From assembly GCA_013396655.1 (NCBI GenBank), contig WBMV01000073.1, positions 1,388,657-1,452,656 on the forward strand: 64,000 nucleotides of DNA. The letters run 5' to 3'. The stretch comes from Campylorhamphus procurvoides (Eukaryota > Chordata > Aves > Passeriformes > Dendrocolaptidae). This document shows, in pieces, positions 25,503-38,100 of the stretch. Numbering within the stretch: position 1 is the first letter of the stretch; every line of letters starts with the position of its first letter. Made by a program: the position numbers and the translations under genes. The notes under the pieces were generated by a model. That model was given only the letters and a program-made list of their open reading frames with translations. It had not been told where the DNA came from and ran no database searches.

Positions 25503-26441
25503 CGTGTCTGCTGCTGGGCTGAGAGAGCTATGGGTACTGGCAGGACCTGGGGAAGGACAATGAGAAGAGAGGGGTCAGGCTGGGCTAAGTTCAAGGGGCA
25601 TCAGGTACTTTGAGCTGAGTGACAATTTTGCAGGGAATAGAAAATATGAGTTTTAGGAGGACAGAAACTATTCATGAGTTAGAACCACATTGGGCCAGTG
25701 GATCTGGGGACACACAGGAGGGTGAGGGGATGTCTGTACACCCATCTGCAAGGAAGTTTCCAGCCAGGTCCTGCTCACCCCATCCCCTGTTTGCTTATTC
25801 CTATTTATAGGCACCTCAGGCACTGGCTCCTTTCCATCCCTGGGCACTGTGGCACCATTTACACAGTATGAAATGGTTTCTCATAACCTACAGCCCAACC
25901 TGAGCCCCTCTTGTCCAAGGGGCAGGTGTGCAAGATTAAGGCTGCAATTATATCAGTGGCTCACATTGGCAATAAATCCTTTCTTATTAAAATGGTACAT
26001 TTTAACCTTGTAATGGTAAAAATAACCAGAACATCAAATGGATATTGCTACACAAAACCTTCCAAAATTTGTGTCAAATGAATGCTTTTTTTCAGAGAAG
26101 GTTTTTCTTTTTGCTATAGCAACCTTCCTTTCTGATTTTTCAGGCTAGTCACTAAATATAAACTAGAATTACTCACCTGCAATCCTACTGTTATTGGTTT
26201 TATTCCTGTGGGTTTTTTTCTGGCTCACCAGAGTATATAGTAAGTTTTGGGAGTAAAACCAGGGCTCTGTCCCCCCAAGCTCACAGCACCCTTTACCACT
26301 ATTTTGACTGTTTTTATTTACCTGACCTTATCCTGAATTTCAAGCCAGGCTTTCTCTTCAGTGCTCAGCTCCTGGCCAAGGTGAGACCTTATGCTGGTCT
26401 TTGGGCACCTCTGCTTTAACCCCTATAAGACGCAGTGGGTC

Positions 26442-26449
26442 CTTATATA
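26442..26449 (-). promoter_or_regulatory. BPIFB4: TATA box upstream of the BPIFB4 relic
   Basis: The minus strand reads CTATATAAGG about 940 bases upstream of the relic's start codon. Spacing and form match the promoters of its neighbours, so it is probably the relic's old promoter with a non-coding first exon. Confidence 0.45.
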
Positions 26450-27608
26450 GTGATGCTGCTGCAGGAAAAGAGGAAAGATACCTAAATTGTCAAAGCTAGG
26501 TTAAGGGATTGAGGGCATAAAGCAGCATTTGTGGTTTTCATATATTCCAATATAAATAAAGATTTGTAAACCAGGGAAAAGCACTGAGTAACAAGTTATT
26601 GGACACCCTGTATCAGGCAGCATTCTTACTCAAGAGCCCAGGGCTAAAGGGAAGGAAAAGAAACCCAAAACTCTGTGGCTGTAGCACATGAGGCTGTGCT
26701 GATCTGAAAGAGCCATGCTGGGAAATCAGCTTAGTCCAGAGAAATCCCTGCTGACACTTGCACACTTGGCTGGCACACACAAGTTACCATATCTGCAGGA
26801 ATTTTAGAAGATTCCAGCAAGTGCATGGGGAGGCTTTGGAAAAGCCCCAGGAGATTTTTCTCTCCTTTATTGCTTGAGGAACCTCGAGGAGTGGTTCCTG
26901 GGAATCATCCCACCCACCCTGTGCCTGCCAGCTCCTTCCCAGCATACAGCATTTCCACAGCCTCCAAAAACAGTATTCCTCCCAGCCTCCCTGTGCTGGG
27001 ACACCTCCCTGGCCACTCCAGGCTATAAGAGCCCTTTTGTACTGGTGCCAATCAACACTTCATACCTTTGTGAGACCACATGTTCTCTTTTGGGCAACCT
27101 GGTGCATCTTACACAACAAGGGGATAATATGCCTCTGAACAAAGGAGTGTGAGCTCAGGTTATCTGTGCGTGGCTCCAGGCAGAGCCTTGCACAACAAGC
27201 ACCATCAGAGAGCCCCTAGCCAAGAGCTGCTCTCTTAATCAGCTGCAACAAGGTCTCCAAAGGAGTGGGAGATGTCAGCAAGAGCTTTGCCAGACCCATG
27301 CCAGGGCTGTGTTGCAGTCCCTGCTCTCCCCTCCATCAGCTGGGCATGAGAGATGGGCTGCAGCAGGGCACCCTCATGCACCAAACCCAGAGCGTGTGTG
27401 AATGTCTGCTTCACACCTGGATTTCACAGGAGCTTCAGAAATGCTCTCTGAAGGCACCACTTTGTTGGCTGTCAGTACAAACTCCTCACCCTCCTGTGCT
27501 ACCCCTCTGTGGGCCGTGTGGCAGAGGGACATGGAACAAACGGATGCTGGCAGCCAGAATTCATATAAATAAGTATCCAGAGAGCGAAATACTGAGGCAA
27601 TGAGAAAT
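26450..27608. other. intergenic spacer
   Basis: I see no gene or recognisable repeat between the old BPIFB4 promoter and the poly(A) signal of gene C. Confidence 0.6.
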
Positions 27609-27614
27609 TTTATT
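27609..27614 (-). terminator. gene C polyadenylation signal
   Basis: AATAAA on the minus strand, 245 bases past the stop codon of gene C and before any other gene feature. Confidence 0.7.
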
Positions 27615-27858
27615 GAAAGAGCAATACAAGAGTAATATTTCTGCCTAAGGTAGAGCTCTGCTTCCTGACTATGGATGTTAAAAGTGGCCACAGAAACCCC
27701 CTAACATCCACCAGCTGAGCAGTTTCCCCACCTTGATGCTGGACAGAGGCTGTTGCCTGTCCTGTTTGGGCCACAGCCATAGCACAGGGCAGTGCTCGAG
27801 GGAAAGGAAGAGGAAGAGAGTGGAGCAGAGCAGGGCTCAGGGTGCATGATGTGCTGCC

Positions 27859-30800
27859 TCAGAAAGGGAGCAGCAACGAGGCTCCTCCCGAGCAGAATCT
27901 TCCCAGACTGGTCTGGCCGGGAAACTCATCTGCCTGAAAGAAGCAGCACAAAAACTACTCAGTTGTTTTCATTTGGAATTTCACCTGCTTTTTCCTATAT
28001 CCCAGGTGAGGTTTTCCTGTGGGTCCACACCAGCAGAGAGACCTCCTGGAGACTGTAAACAGCCCGTGGGAAATGTGGGTGGCCAGGGTAGTGTGGGGCT
28101 GTGGGGTCTGCAGGTCCCAACCCCAAGTGGGCACATTCCCACTCCCCAGGACACAGCATGGTGGGAAATGCAATCCTTACATCAGTGATTTTGACTTCGG
28201 CGTTCTTGAGGTTGGTGTTGAGGACATTGGGCAGAGGGACTGACACACGGAAGGCATCTGCAAATACAGATGAAAGCATCTTGAAACCCTGAACACAGAC
28301 AACAAGGGGAGGGGGAGAGCCCCAAATCTGTCTGAATCTGAGTTAAGAGGGGACCTGACCCCACCATACCATTAATACCAGGTACATATGCAGCTGTGAG
28401 GACCTTCTTGAGCCATTCTGTGAGCGAAGAGACCTGCAGGGAAGAGGATGTGTCAGCAGCAGAAGAGAGCAATGGTTACTGAGCTCAAACCAGTCATGTC
28501 AGGGTTATCAATTGAGTTCTACTTAGTTTGCTCTGTAACACAAATGCTGGGAAGCTTCCTTCAGTGAAACCCTTCCAGGACTAGGGTGGGATCTGCAGGG
28601 ATATGCTTTTTGGGTAATTTCTTCTTGATTATTTCTTCCCTCTTCCCAGCACCACCACTGTGCTGCCACCAAGTGAAGAGAGACACGCAGGGCACAGGGG
28701 TTTGGCAGGGCAGAGAGCAATTGGCCTCTACCAGGGGAAGAAGAAAGGTGAAGACTGAAGAAGAATTGGATTTTGGGTTTCCCCCCCTACACAGACCCTC
28801 TGTCCACTGCAGTGCCTCGATCCAGTGCAAACACTTACGGTGGAAGGGTCAAGTTTCTGGGGGAACCGTGTCAGGTTGATGCTACAAAAAATAAAAACAG
28901 GTCAGAGTTAGGGTGCGTCAGGTGCAGCGTCCTCCAGACCTTTTCTTGGTCTGGAATTTGTCTCACCCTCATAAAGATACAGGATTTTGAAAATAGGGCT
29001 AGTGTTTTCCAACTCTCTCATCACTTCAGCCATGCACTTAGTCTGAGGTTGGGGCTGGGAGGAGGCAGGAAGGCTCTGGCAGTCCTTGATATCTCTACCA
29101 TCAGAGTGCCCCATCACTGTCACCAGCCCCATTTGCTGGTTCCCAGGCAGAGCCCCCCCACCTGCAGAGCTAGGTTCTACCTGTCAAGAGCCAGGGAGGT
29201 TTGCAGTTTGCCGTCGGAGACCGATGGGGTGATATTAAGAACGATGTCCTGAAAATGGAACAATGAAAGAAATGAGGTTATTCCCCTGCACAGCTCCCAG
29301 GACTGAGAAGTGTGTTTGTAAATTACTCGTTTGGAGAAAAAACACTTGTCTGTGCCTAGAAGCCACATTTTTGTGACGGATGGCATCATGTATCTCTCTC
29401 CCCAGGGTTCACCTTCCTGTCTTTATATTGTGTTATTCCTGAAACATTTTACTTACACTTTGTGCTTGGTTATGAGTGTGTTTAAAGGATGGGCACCACC
29501 GTTCTGATGATGCAGTAAATTCAGAAGTGCAAATACTGCAGGGCCAAAGGCAGGACAAGCCAAGGGGATGCCAGTGGGCAGCCTGCCTCAGTCGTTGCTC
29601 TTTTCTGAGAATCTCATCCCCTGGGAGCTCACTCACTGTGTCAAGGGAGAAGAGGAGCCCCTGGGAGGTCTGCAGGCTAGGAACAAGGACATCGACGGAG
29701 GCTTTGAGGGTGACGGTGGCTCTTCCATCCCTCACGGCCACCACCGGCTCATCTCTCACCCGGACACGCAGCTCCAGTGGCAGAGAGCCAGGGAGGGCCT
29801 GGGCAAGCTGCAGGAGCAGAGGAGGTCAGGGCAAGGGGGTTTTGGGGTGGCTGGGGTGGGTGGAGGGATTGGAATCAATGGACACAGAGGAGTTGACTGA
29901 CCTGGGGGATGAACGGGAAAAGGGCAGACACGGACAGCGAGGTACTCTCAGTAACCTGTGGGAACAGCACCAGTGACGTGGCTGGCCAGGAGGGCCTGTG
30001 CCAAGCCCACGCTGGGCTCAGCTGTACCCCACTAACCCAAGCAGGCAGAGGCAAGTGCCCTTGGGTCACCAAAGGGCAACGAGGACACTGACCTGGCCTT
30101 GGAAAGGGGATTGGGTACCCGTCAGCAAGTTGGTGATGCTGAGGTTGAGGGCTCCCTGCCTCTGGACCTGCTCCAGCAGAGCCCCAAGGGTGTCCTGGGA
30201 GAGGCTGAGCTGTGGTGGGCGGCCAGTGGACAGCAGCAGGGTGGCGGCGAGTGGCAGTCCCTGGGTGGAGGGCATCCTGCCACCCTCGGCATTCCCAGAG
30301 AGGAGCTGCAGAGGACAGAGCAGGGAGGGATGTTAGTGGTGCTCGGAGGGTTGCACAGGGCACCCTGCCCACCCATGGACCTGTGGGGAGGCTCACACAG
30401 AGTTTGTTGGCACTTTAATGAACACAGGGCTGCTCCAGGCTGCTCTGGCACAGACAAGGGCTGCATCTGCTACACCTTCCTTTTTAAAATGCTGCCACAT
30501 CTCCCAGTGGGAAAGATGAATTGCTGATATTTTGGGCCTGATTACAGTCCCTATCAATTCCCAAACTTTGACATAACACTTATAAATAGAACACGCCTGT
30601 GAGCAGTGACTGCTGCTCCTGTATGAAATTAAGCTTTTCTGATTAACAACTGTGAGAGTGCTACAATTATGCTTAACTAATAGCTAAGTAGCATCAAGCC
30701 ATTCTGGCTCATGCCACCATCAAGGATTAGCAGGTAAAAAAAATGGGTACAGACACAGCAGTGGCATTAATAGTGATGTGGCTGGAGCAGAATCATCAGA

Positions 30801-33800
30801 ATCTTCCAGCGAACATGTGCCTGAAGGAAGTTGGAATCTGAAAAGCCTTTGACAAACAGCCACCATGTTCCAATCAATCACCCAAACTCACCAAGTCAGA
30901 GGCTTTGGGACCAGGGAGCACAGTGGCACTTACATTCAGATCCAGCTGGATGGAGTCACTACTGAGGATGGAGAAAGCAGGCAGGTCCCCCAGGGCCCCA
31001 AGCGGGAGCAGCTCTGTGAACAGAGGGAAGAAAGCTCGTTTTTGTGGGGGTGCCCCCAAATCCCATGGTCCCAAGAGTTATTGGAACCTACAGCAGCTCC
31101 TGCTCGGAGAGTTTCCAGCTGGAAAAGCTGCTAGAAAACACAGTTTTGTAGCAAAAATGTTGTTTCCAAAAGCAGCAGTTCCTGCAGTGAGTTTCTGCAG
31201 GAAGAGCTGGTTGCTGCTACTGGGGAAGGGAATCTGAATTTTAGGCTACAGCTGAGAGTTGTGGTTTTAGAAAACTGCCAAAATATGTGCATTTACCTAA
31301 TGTTAAAAAAACAAGGCATGTTAAGTGCAGGGGTCACCAGGAGCAGAGGGAAAGGAGGTGCCAGCACTTACGGTTCCTGGAGCCGAGCAGAGAGTTCACC
31401 ACGTTGAGCTTGGCATTGATGATGTTGCAGCCCTGGGGAGGCAGAGGGGGGTGAGAGGGGTCCTGGGACCTGCCACAGCAGTGGGTGACATGGCACCAAT
31501 ACAATCAGTGACAGTGGGCTCTGCTGGGCTGCACATGTGGGCAGAGCCACTGCAGGCAGTGCTGGCTGGTGACATCCCATCACACAGAACTCAGCACTGG
31601 GTGGGCAAGTGGCCCCTCCGAGCCAGCGTGGGTCTCACCTGGGTTAGTGGCTGCTAAACCAGCACCTGTCTCAGAAATCTGCTTGCCAGCAGAGCCTGGC
31701 ACAGGTGATGGTGCTGGTGTCTTTCAGCAGAGAGGACAGGCTGACCGCCCCAGCTGAGCCCACAGCTGTGCAAACAGCCACATCCATGGGGCAGTCTGGC
31801 CCACTGCCTGCCCTGCCTGCCCTTCCTGCCCTGCCTGCACTGCCTGCCGTGCCTTCCCACCCAGCACTGTGCTGGTGGCTCGTGTGAAGACGACTGTGCA
31901 GACTCACCAAATCCTTCAGGACATCACTAAGGAGGCGTTTCAAAGGCTCATCCAAAATTGGCACTCTGGGACTGGTAACAGGAAAATAGGAAATAACAAG
32001 TGACATGGATTAATACTGGAAAGTAAAAGGACTTCACACAAAAGAAACATGAAGCCTCGCTTGCATTGTCCATATTCAGTGCCAAAATATTACAAAACCC
32101 AAGCCCTCTGAATTCCCCTCGATGTTAGGTTCCCAGCATTCAGAAATGTTCTTTTCTTAGCCCAAAATTTAAAAAAAGATTGGCAGTTCCCCTCTGAGCC
32201 TGAGAGCTGGGTAGTTCACCCTCCAAAGCATCAGGCAGAAAAGCACTGCCATCGATGGCCAACAGCACCAAGGTGTTCCCACAGCCACAGGAGCCACGGG
32301 CCAGCCGTGGGCACCCCACTCACATAGATGTTACCTCACACGTGGTTCCTACCTCACATGGGTGTTTATCTCAACAGTCTTGCAGTTCATAGTGCCCTGG
32401 TGAGCTGTCCATGTGTCCTGGACCAGGATGGTCACATCTACCTCCACCTGCTCACAGAGCGGCTGGCCCACACTGCCCAGGGGAAGCACAGCGTGCAGGT
32501 CAGGAAATATGCTGATCATCTGCTTTCCAAAGAGGTGGTGACCTCCCACCCTGAGCCCTGCTCCAGAGGGACATGCCATACCTGGTGCTCTCTACCAGCA
32601 GCTGGGTGTTGAAGTCCACCTGGTGCCCAAAGCCTGGCAGGGAGCGCAGACTTATTCTGGGGAGTGTGTTGTTCACAATTCTCAGTCTGGATGGTTGAAA
32701 CAAGGAAAAGGCAGTGAATAGCACATTTGTACAGAGGGTGCCCTGTCCCCTCAGCCCTCGGCACTGTGGCCGATTGTGGAGCTGCCCTCTGGTGGTCTTC
32801 TCCACCCTGGGACATCAGGAATCCTCACAAGCAGCCAGGAGCAGCTTGTGGTACCCTAGCATGGCAGACACAGGTAGAAACTCCCAATAGATGAACCTCC
32901 ACTTATGAATCTGCCCCAGGAGGGGAAAGAGGAGGCCCTGTGTGTGCAGACAGCAGGCTCCAGATCAGAGCTTCCTTTCTACAGCATGGCCCAGACACAG
33001 TGGGCTGCTCGGGGACATCCATTTCCCACTCTCACTCACCCTATGACTTCTTCACCATTTCTCCCAAGAAGGCTGCCGACGAGACCATTTTTGCCAAGGA
33101 GACCATTTTTGCCAATGAGAAGATCAAGGACAGCATCAAGGAGACTATCAACAAGACCATCTTTGCCAAGGATACCGTCAACGATACCATCTTTGCCAAG
33201 AAGACCATCAATGACACCGTCTTTGCCAAGGAGACCACCAAGGACACCATCTCTGTCAAGAAGACCACCAAGGAGACCATCTCCACCAAGGAGACCACCT
33301 AGAAGACCATCTCCACCAAGGAGACCATCTCCACCAAGAAGACCACCAAGGAGACCATCTCCACCAAGAAGACCACCAAGGAGACCATCTCCACCAAGGA
33401 GACCTCCAACAGCACCCTCTTTACCAAGAAGACTGCCAACAGCACCATCTTTGCCAAGGAGACTTCCAACAGCACCCTCTTTGCCAAGGAGACCTCCAAC
33501 AACTCCCTCTTTGCCAAGGAGACTGCCTACAGCACCTTCTTTGCCAAGGAGACCACCAAGCAGATTGCCGCCAAGGAGGCCACCTTTAGGCTTCTGGGGA
33601 ACATGTCTGGCTGGTGAACCTTTAAAACCTGAAAAATAGGATGGGATGTCATTGTGAGCCGTGGGGACTCAGCACACAAGTTGTGCCAGCCTGGTTGTTT
33701 CTTCCCCTCCACTCTCCCTCTTCATATAAATGAAGTGGTTGCATCAACCACTTTAAAGTATCTGAAGTGCCATCTCCAAAGTTCTTTATAAATGTAAATT

Positions 33801-34014
33801 GCCACTACTGTTGTGTGTATCTGGACCAACTTCTGATTTTCTGAGCATGATCAAGAGACAAAAAGAGCAGAACTGGTCTCAAAAGAAAGCTAAATCCCAT
33901 CTCTTACATAAACTTACCATCTATATCTGGTCTGGCAACCAAGGATGTGATTCCAAGTCCCTGTAAAGGGGTCAGCAAACAGCTGAGGAGGACAACAATA
34001 CAGAACACCGACAT
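27859..34014 (-). CDS. Gene C: BPIFB3-like two-domain BPI-fold protein with Gly/Leu-repeat exon
   Basis: Fifteen coding exons (minus): 34014-33918, 33628-33040, 32686-32582, 32472-32353, 31971-31908, 31432-31372, 31013-30934, 30305-30093, 29955-29902, 29807-29637, 29248-29181, 28881-28839, 28433-28370, 28257-28181, 27933-27859. They sum to 1881 bases, an open 626-codon frame. Residues 1-20 are a signal peptide (MSVFCIVVLLSCLL). Residues 33-228 are Gly/Leu repeats such as GLLGKEG and GGDGLLGG. The first BPI domain follows (LPRISL-LPGFG), with the conserved cysteines in MNCKTVE and GCNIIN; the second ends with WLKKVL-AYVPGIN and VPLPNVLN. The EWL-AY-P-N and LP-VLN features and the place next to BPIFB4 favour BPIFB3. 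The last exon encodes an odd Gly/Ser/Cys tail (FCSGGAS) instead of the usual hydrophobic strand. Likely a secreted lipid-binding protein of mucosa or oviduct. Confidence 0.83.
31802..31856. repeat. (CTGCC)n-type minisatellite
   Basis: Degenerate CCTGCCCTGC units in an intron of gene C. It is a simple-sequence expansion with no coding role. Confidence 0.7.
33040..33628 (-). repeat. coding Gly/Leu tandem-repeat array in gene C
   Basis: The 589-bp exon consists of units of about 21-30 bases around CTCCTTGGCAAAGAGGG or CTCCTTGGTGGAGATGG, encoding LLGKEGAVG and LLGGDGLLGG. Two unit families occupy separate halves: Lys-Glu types at the 5' side and Gly-Asp/Lys-Asp types at the 3' side. Several 30-base copies around 33297-33405 are almost identical. 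The reading frame is kept across the array. Confidence 0.9.
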
Positions 34015-35060
34015 CTTCGGTCCTGGTAACTGTGGGAAATGATTACCATCAGAGCAGTGCTGGGAGAGTGAGCACCAGCCCATGGAGGGAGGAAAGAGGA
34101 GGAAAAAGGAAAGAAAAGAAGGAATGCCTGTCAGAGAGGACAAAATTAGAGAGGAGGCTGCTGGCACCTCTCACACCTCCTCATCACACTGACGGGCACA
34201 GTAACACTCCTGGTGGCACTTTCCTGCAGGAGAAACCAGAACATCAACACCAGTTACTCCAGAGACCAATGGTCACAGCAGCCAAGGGAAAAGCAAGCGG
34301 TTTTTGAGATGTTCCTGCTGTGACCCCTCCAGCACGTGCATCCATTCTGAGTGGGAATTTCTCCAAGAAACAAGATCCTGCATCCCATATAATGGCAAAA
34401 TGGGGCTTTCCTAACATGATTGTCTCTAGTAATGGAAAGAAAAGTATCATCTACACAGACCAAGTACACCAATGTAACTAGCAAGGAGAGCACCTCCAGT
34501 GTGAATGTCATTTCTGCACAAACATCAAATATCTGAGGCTTCCCTCTACACAAAAGCACCTTTTGTTAGAATTGTAAGAAGCAGAAAATAATTTTAAAAG
34601 TTTCAGTGTCATTGAAATATTTCTCTGTGACCTAAAACTTGAAGTAGCTTTTTTTCTTTTTTAAGAACCAAAGTGAACTTCATTGCCCCAAATCTATTTA
34701 AATGTAAATAGCTCATCAAAAAGGGATCAAAACAAGTGTGAGAGGTCTAATTCCCCTTAACTAGAAATCTATCCGGGATAATAGAGTTACACCAAAGATA
34801 ATTTAAGTGATAATTGTTTATGAAAACTCTGAAATACCCTTTCTTCTGCAAGGACTGCAAATCCAATGAACACTCACATCTGTTCTTAAGAAATTCACAG
34901 TGAAAGGTGCTGCACATATTACTTGTTGGAGCATAATTCAGGCAGCCAGTAGGCAAGAATAACAATTTTTGCTAAAAAGCCAACACTCCCAAAGGAACAT
35001 TGAGAGTTTGCAGAAGCAGGAGCAAGGAGCACACTTTTTGAGGGATAAGTTTGCTCTTAC

Positions 35061-35115
35061 CTGACCAAGCTCTGGAGGATGAGGCTCTCTCCAGACAATG
35101 TCCCTGTCTTCTGAA
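35061..35115 (-). other. non-coding first exon of gene C
   Basis: It lies just downstream of a TATA box and ends at a strong donor (CAG|GTAAGA). It would splice to the acceptor at 34030, 15 bases before the start codon, as in gene A. Confidence 0.6.
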
Positions 35116-35138
35116 GATGACCTGCATCAAGGATCTTC

Positions 35139-35145
35139 ATATATA
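35139..35145 (-). promoter_or_regulatory. TATA box of gene C
   Basis: The minus strand reads CTATATATGAAG, with the predicted start about 30 bases downstream. Confidence 0.6.
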
Positions 35146-38100
35146 GAGGTTCATGCAGGAAAAAGGCAAGTGATGTCATTTAGGGCATCCAGAATAATTG
35201 GTGAGGAGAAAAACAAACAGTATTTGGTTTCTGGTGACTTCCACTGCAAATATTTTCTTGGAGATATTAGAAGTTAGGTATGTCATTGAGCAACAACCTG
35301 TAGAGACAGACTCAGCCAGCTCTGGGTACCTGGTTTGGTTCATCATTCTTTCAGCCCGTCAAGGTGTGGACGTGACTGAGATGACATTCCCTGATAAAAC
35401 ACTGGGGTTTTTTCTTTCTTTTTTTTTTTTAAATAAATATGGGATTTTGACCCAAAAGTTGTCAAAATACTGGCCAGCCCTGGCTTTTCAGTACTTCTGC
35501 AGTTCTTGGGACTGCGGTACTGAGCAGTCAGTCCATGAGTCGGAATGTGCCACGTATTATGGGTGATACATGTAGGACCAGGCAGCATTTTTCTCAATGT
35601 AAAGACAGATAGAAATAGTAACAGGGACAGGTATTTGCTGTCCAGGCCAACAGGACATGCTCAGCACTCCCATTCAACTTGCCTACAGCCTGTGACTGCA
35701 TCCAACATTTATTAAAGCCAACAGCTCCTGTCCAGGGACTGGAATGGCTCACGATCCATTTGATAACTGAGGAAAAGGGGTTATTGAATCAGGAAGGAAT
35801 AGTGACACCCAGATAAGTGCATTGATCAGGTGCCATGACCTGCTGGATACCCTGAGCTGACAGACTCTTCAGAGAGACACCATCTGTTTGGAAAACGCTG
35901 CCCTGGTCTAACTGGCATGGCATTGCTTCCAAGTCCATCACCTCTGCTTGGAGCACTTCAGAGGAGTGGAAGTGAGATGCACTTTCTCAGGGAGATACTG
36001 GTGAGAGGCTGATGCAATTGCCCACAAAACCAGGGAAGTCCTAGGCCAGAGCTTGTTGGTTTGGGGTCTTTTTGATGGCCTGGAAGGACTATTGATCCTG
36101 GTGTGGGCACACCAAGAGAGGCACCACACACAGTTGTGCTTCAGCTGCCCAGGGTCTTCTGCCTCCTCCCCACAGCTCTGTCCAGGCCCCTGCCCTGACT
36201 CCTGCCCAGGACACACAGAGACTCTGCAGCAGAGCAGCAGCTCTCTGGGGCAGGGAAAAGAAACCTTCCTTCATGGGCCCCAGACCAAACGTGGTCCCTG
36301 TGTGTGGAGCACATCCCAACCTGCACAGCAAAAGCTGTGTGTGCTGGAGGGAGAATGCACTGGCCAAGAGAATGAGGGTGAACTGTTCACTCCCCAGTGA
36401 CCTCACTGATGACAGGCATGAATGGGGATGGCTGCTCCCCAGCACTGATGAAAAACAGTCCAGAAAAATGCATGCTTGGAGTTAATACTTTCTGCAAACT
36501 TGGAAATATTTATTTCCAGTAGATTAGTCAGCTTTTGTCACACATTATTTTCAGCTTTAAAAAATGCCTTGAATAAAAATAGCTTGGCTACTTAAAGGCC
36601 AAGGAAGGGGTGGCAAAGGTATCAAAACACTGAAGGAGCTGTCATTCTCCTTGCAACCTGATCAGCCAAGACCTCCAGAGCACAAAGCCCAGCTGTCACG
36701 GCAAGATCATGACATATGATAAGATGGAAGAGAGCATTAACAAGATGGTATTATGTTATCATCCATCATGAATCACTTTATACTCTGAGCAACCACTATC
36801 TGAAACCTGAATTATGATAAAACAGCCCCGATACTGGTCAGTGCACAGGGAAGGGGCAGGGTGGCATCACCGGGAATAGCTCCTGTGCAGTGACCTTTCA
36901 GGCATGACAGTAACTTGGCCTCCCCCCAGAAGCTGCTGAATGCAGAGGTCTCTGACCAGTAAATATTTTGAAGAAACCAAGGCAGATTTCCATAAAGAAA
37001 ATGACATGGGGATATCCAGGTCTCGCTAAAGCGACTTTCAAAGCCCCAAGAACACAAAGCCAAATTGCTGAGTGAGGATAGAAATATGGAGTAAACCAGA
37101 ACGGATTTGGTCAAAGGGAGAAGAACAGAAGTGATTTGAACAGATGGGTTCACGTCAGTTCTCCATGCTTGGATCACCTGAAATGGAGACGTCAGGCAAA
37201 CAGTAAGGGGGACGTACCCACCAGAAGCATCCGAGACCTTGACGTTAGTGAGAGGTCAGCAAGCTCTGACCAGGACAGGCTGGGTGAAACATCTTAGCCA
37301 TGGCTGGAAAATGAGATGGATTGCTGTGCTCTCCCATTGATGGCATTGATTCATCGTTCAGACAGAGCGTTTCTGCCTGAGGAAACAGCCTCTGTGGAGA
37401 TCTGTGAGTCAGGGCAGGCTGGGTACTGAGTACATCCCTGCTGCTGCAGGATCAGGGCTGCAGAATCTGGGGGACAGCATGGGGGGACAGGTTGCACTTC
37501 CAGTGAGAGTCTCAGGGCACCAAGTACCAGTTATGTGACAGTGGGGTTGTTTCATGAGAAATTAACTAGGTCCTTCCCCAGATTCTCAGCCTTGATATCC
37601 CTGGGAGGGCTGTGTGCAGATGTTTGGATTCATTTTTTGCTCTTCTCAAGGGAATTGAGACTCAATCTGTTCAATTGTCTATTACCTAATGCAAGAACAA
37701 TTAGGTAAATCTCTCTCGATTATGTACTGGGCATTTGCAGCAACATGAAGGAGGCACCATAAACCCCAGTTTTCATGGGGAGCTGGTTTTACAGCTCCTT
37801 CCTCACTTCTGAGGACCCCTAAGGAGAACGATTCCTTACATGCAGTGCAGAACGAATCTCTGTGGGTCTGGCACCACAGAGAACAGAAAGGATCCTCAGA
37901 CCCTGCCTCCCCAGTGGGTTTTTCTCAGGGCAATTTCTTAAAAACACAACAGTGTTTCCAAAGACATCCTCAATTCTACACCAGCTCTCTGTCACCAGGA
38001 AAAGATGTTCAAATCATGTCGGCTCGATGAAAGCAGGATCGAAGCTGTTTATTGACTTACTAATGACAAGGAATTATCCAACAGTCAGTGAGCTACAGAC

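Noticed and set aside
29476..29976. 166-codon plus-strand open frame
   Set aside because: It lies opposite gene C exons at 29637-29807 and 29902-29955, whose coding frame and splice sites are clear.
32905..33639. 244-codon plus-strand open frame rich in Pro-Arg repeats
   Set aside because: It is the antisense shadow of the gene C repeat exon.
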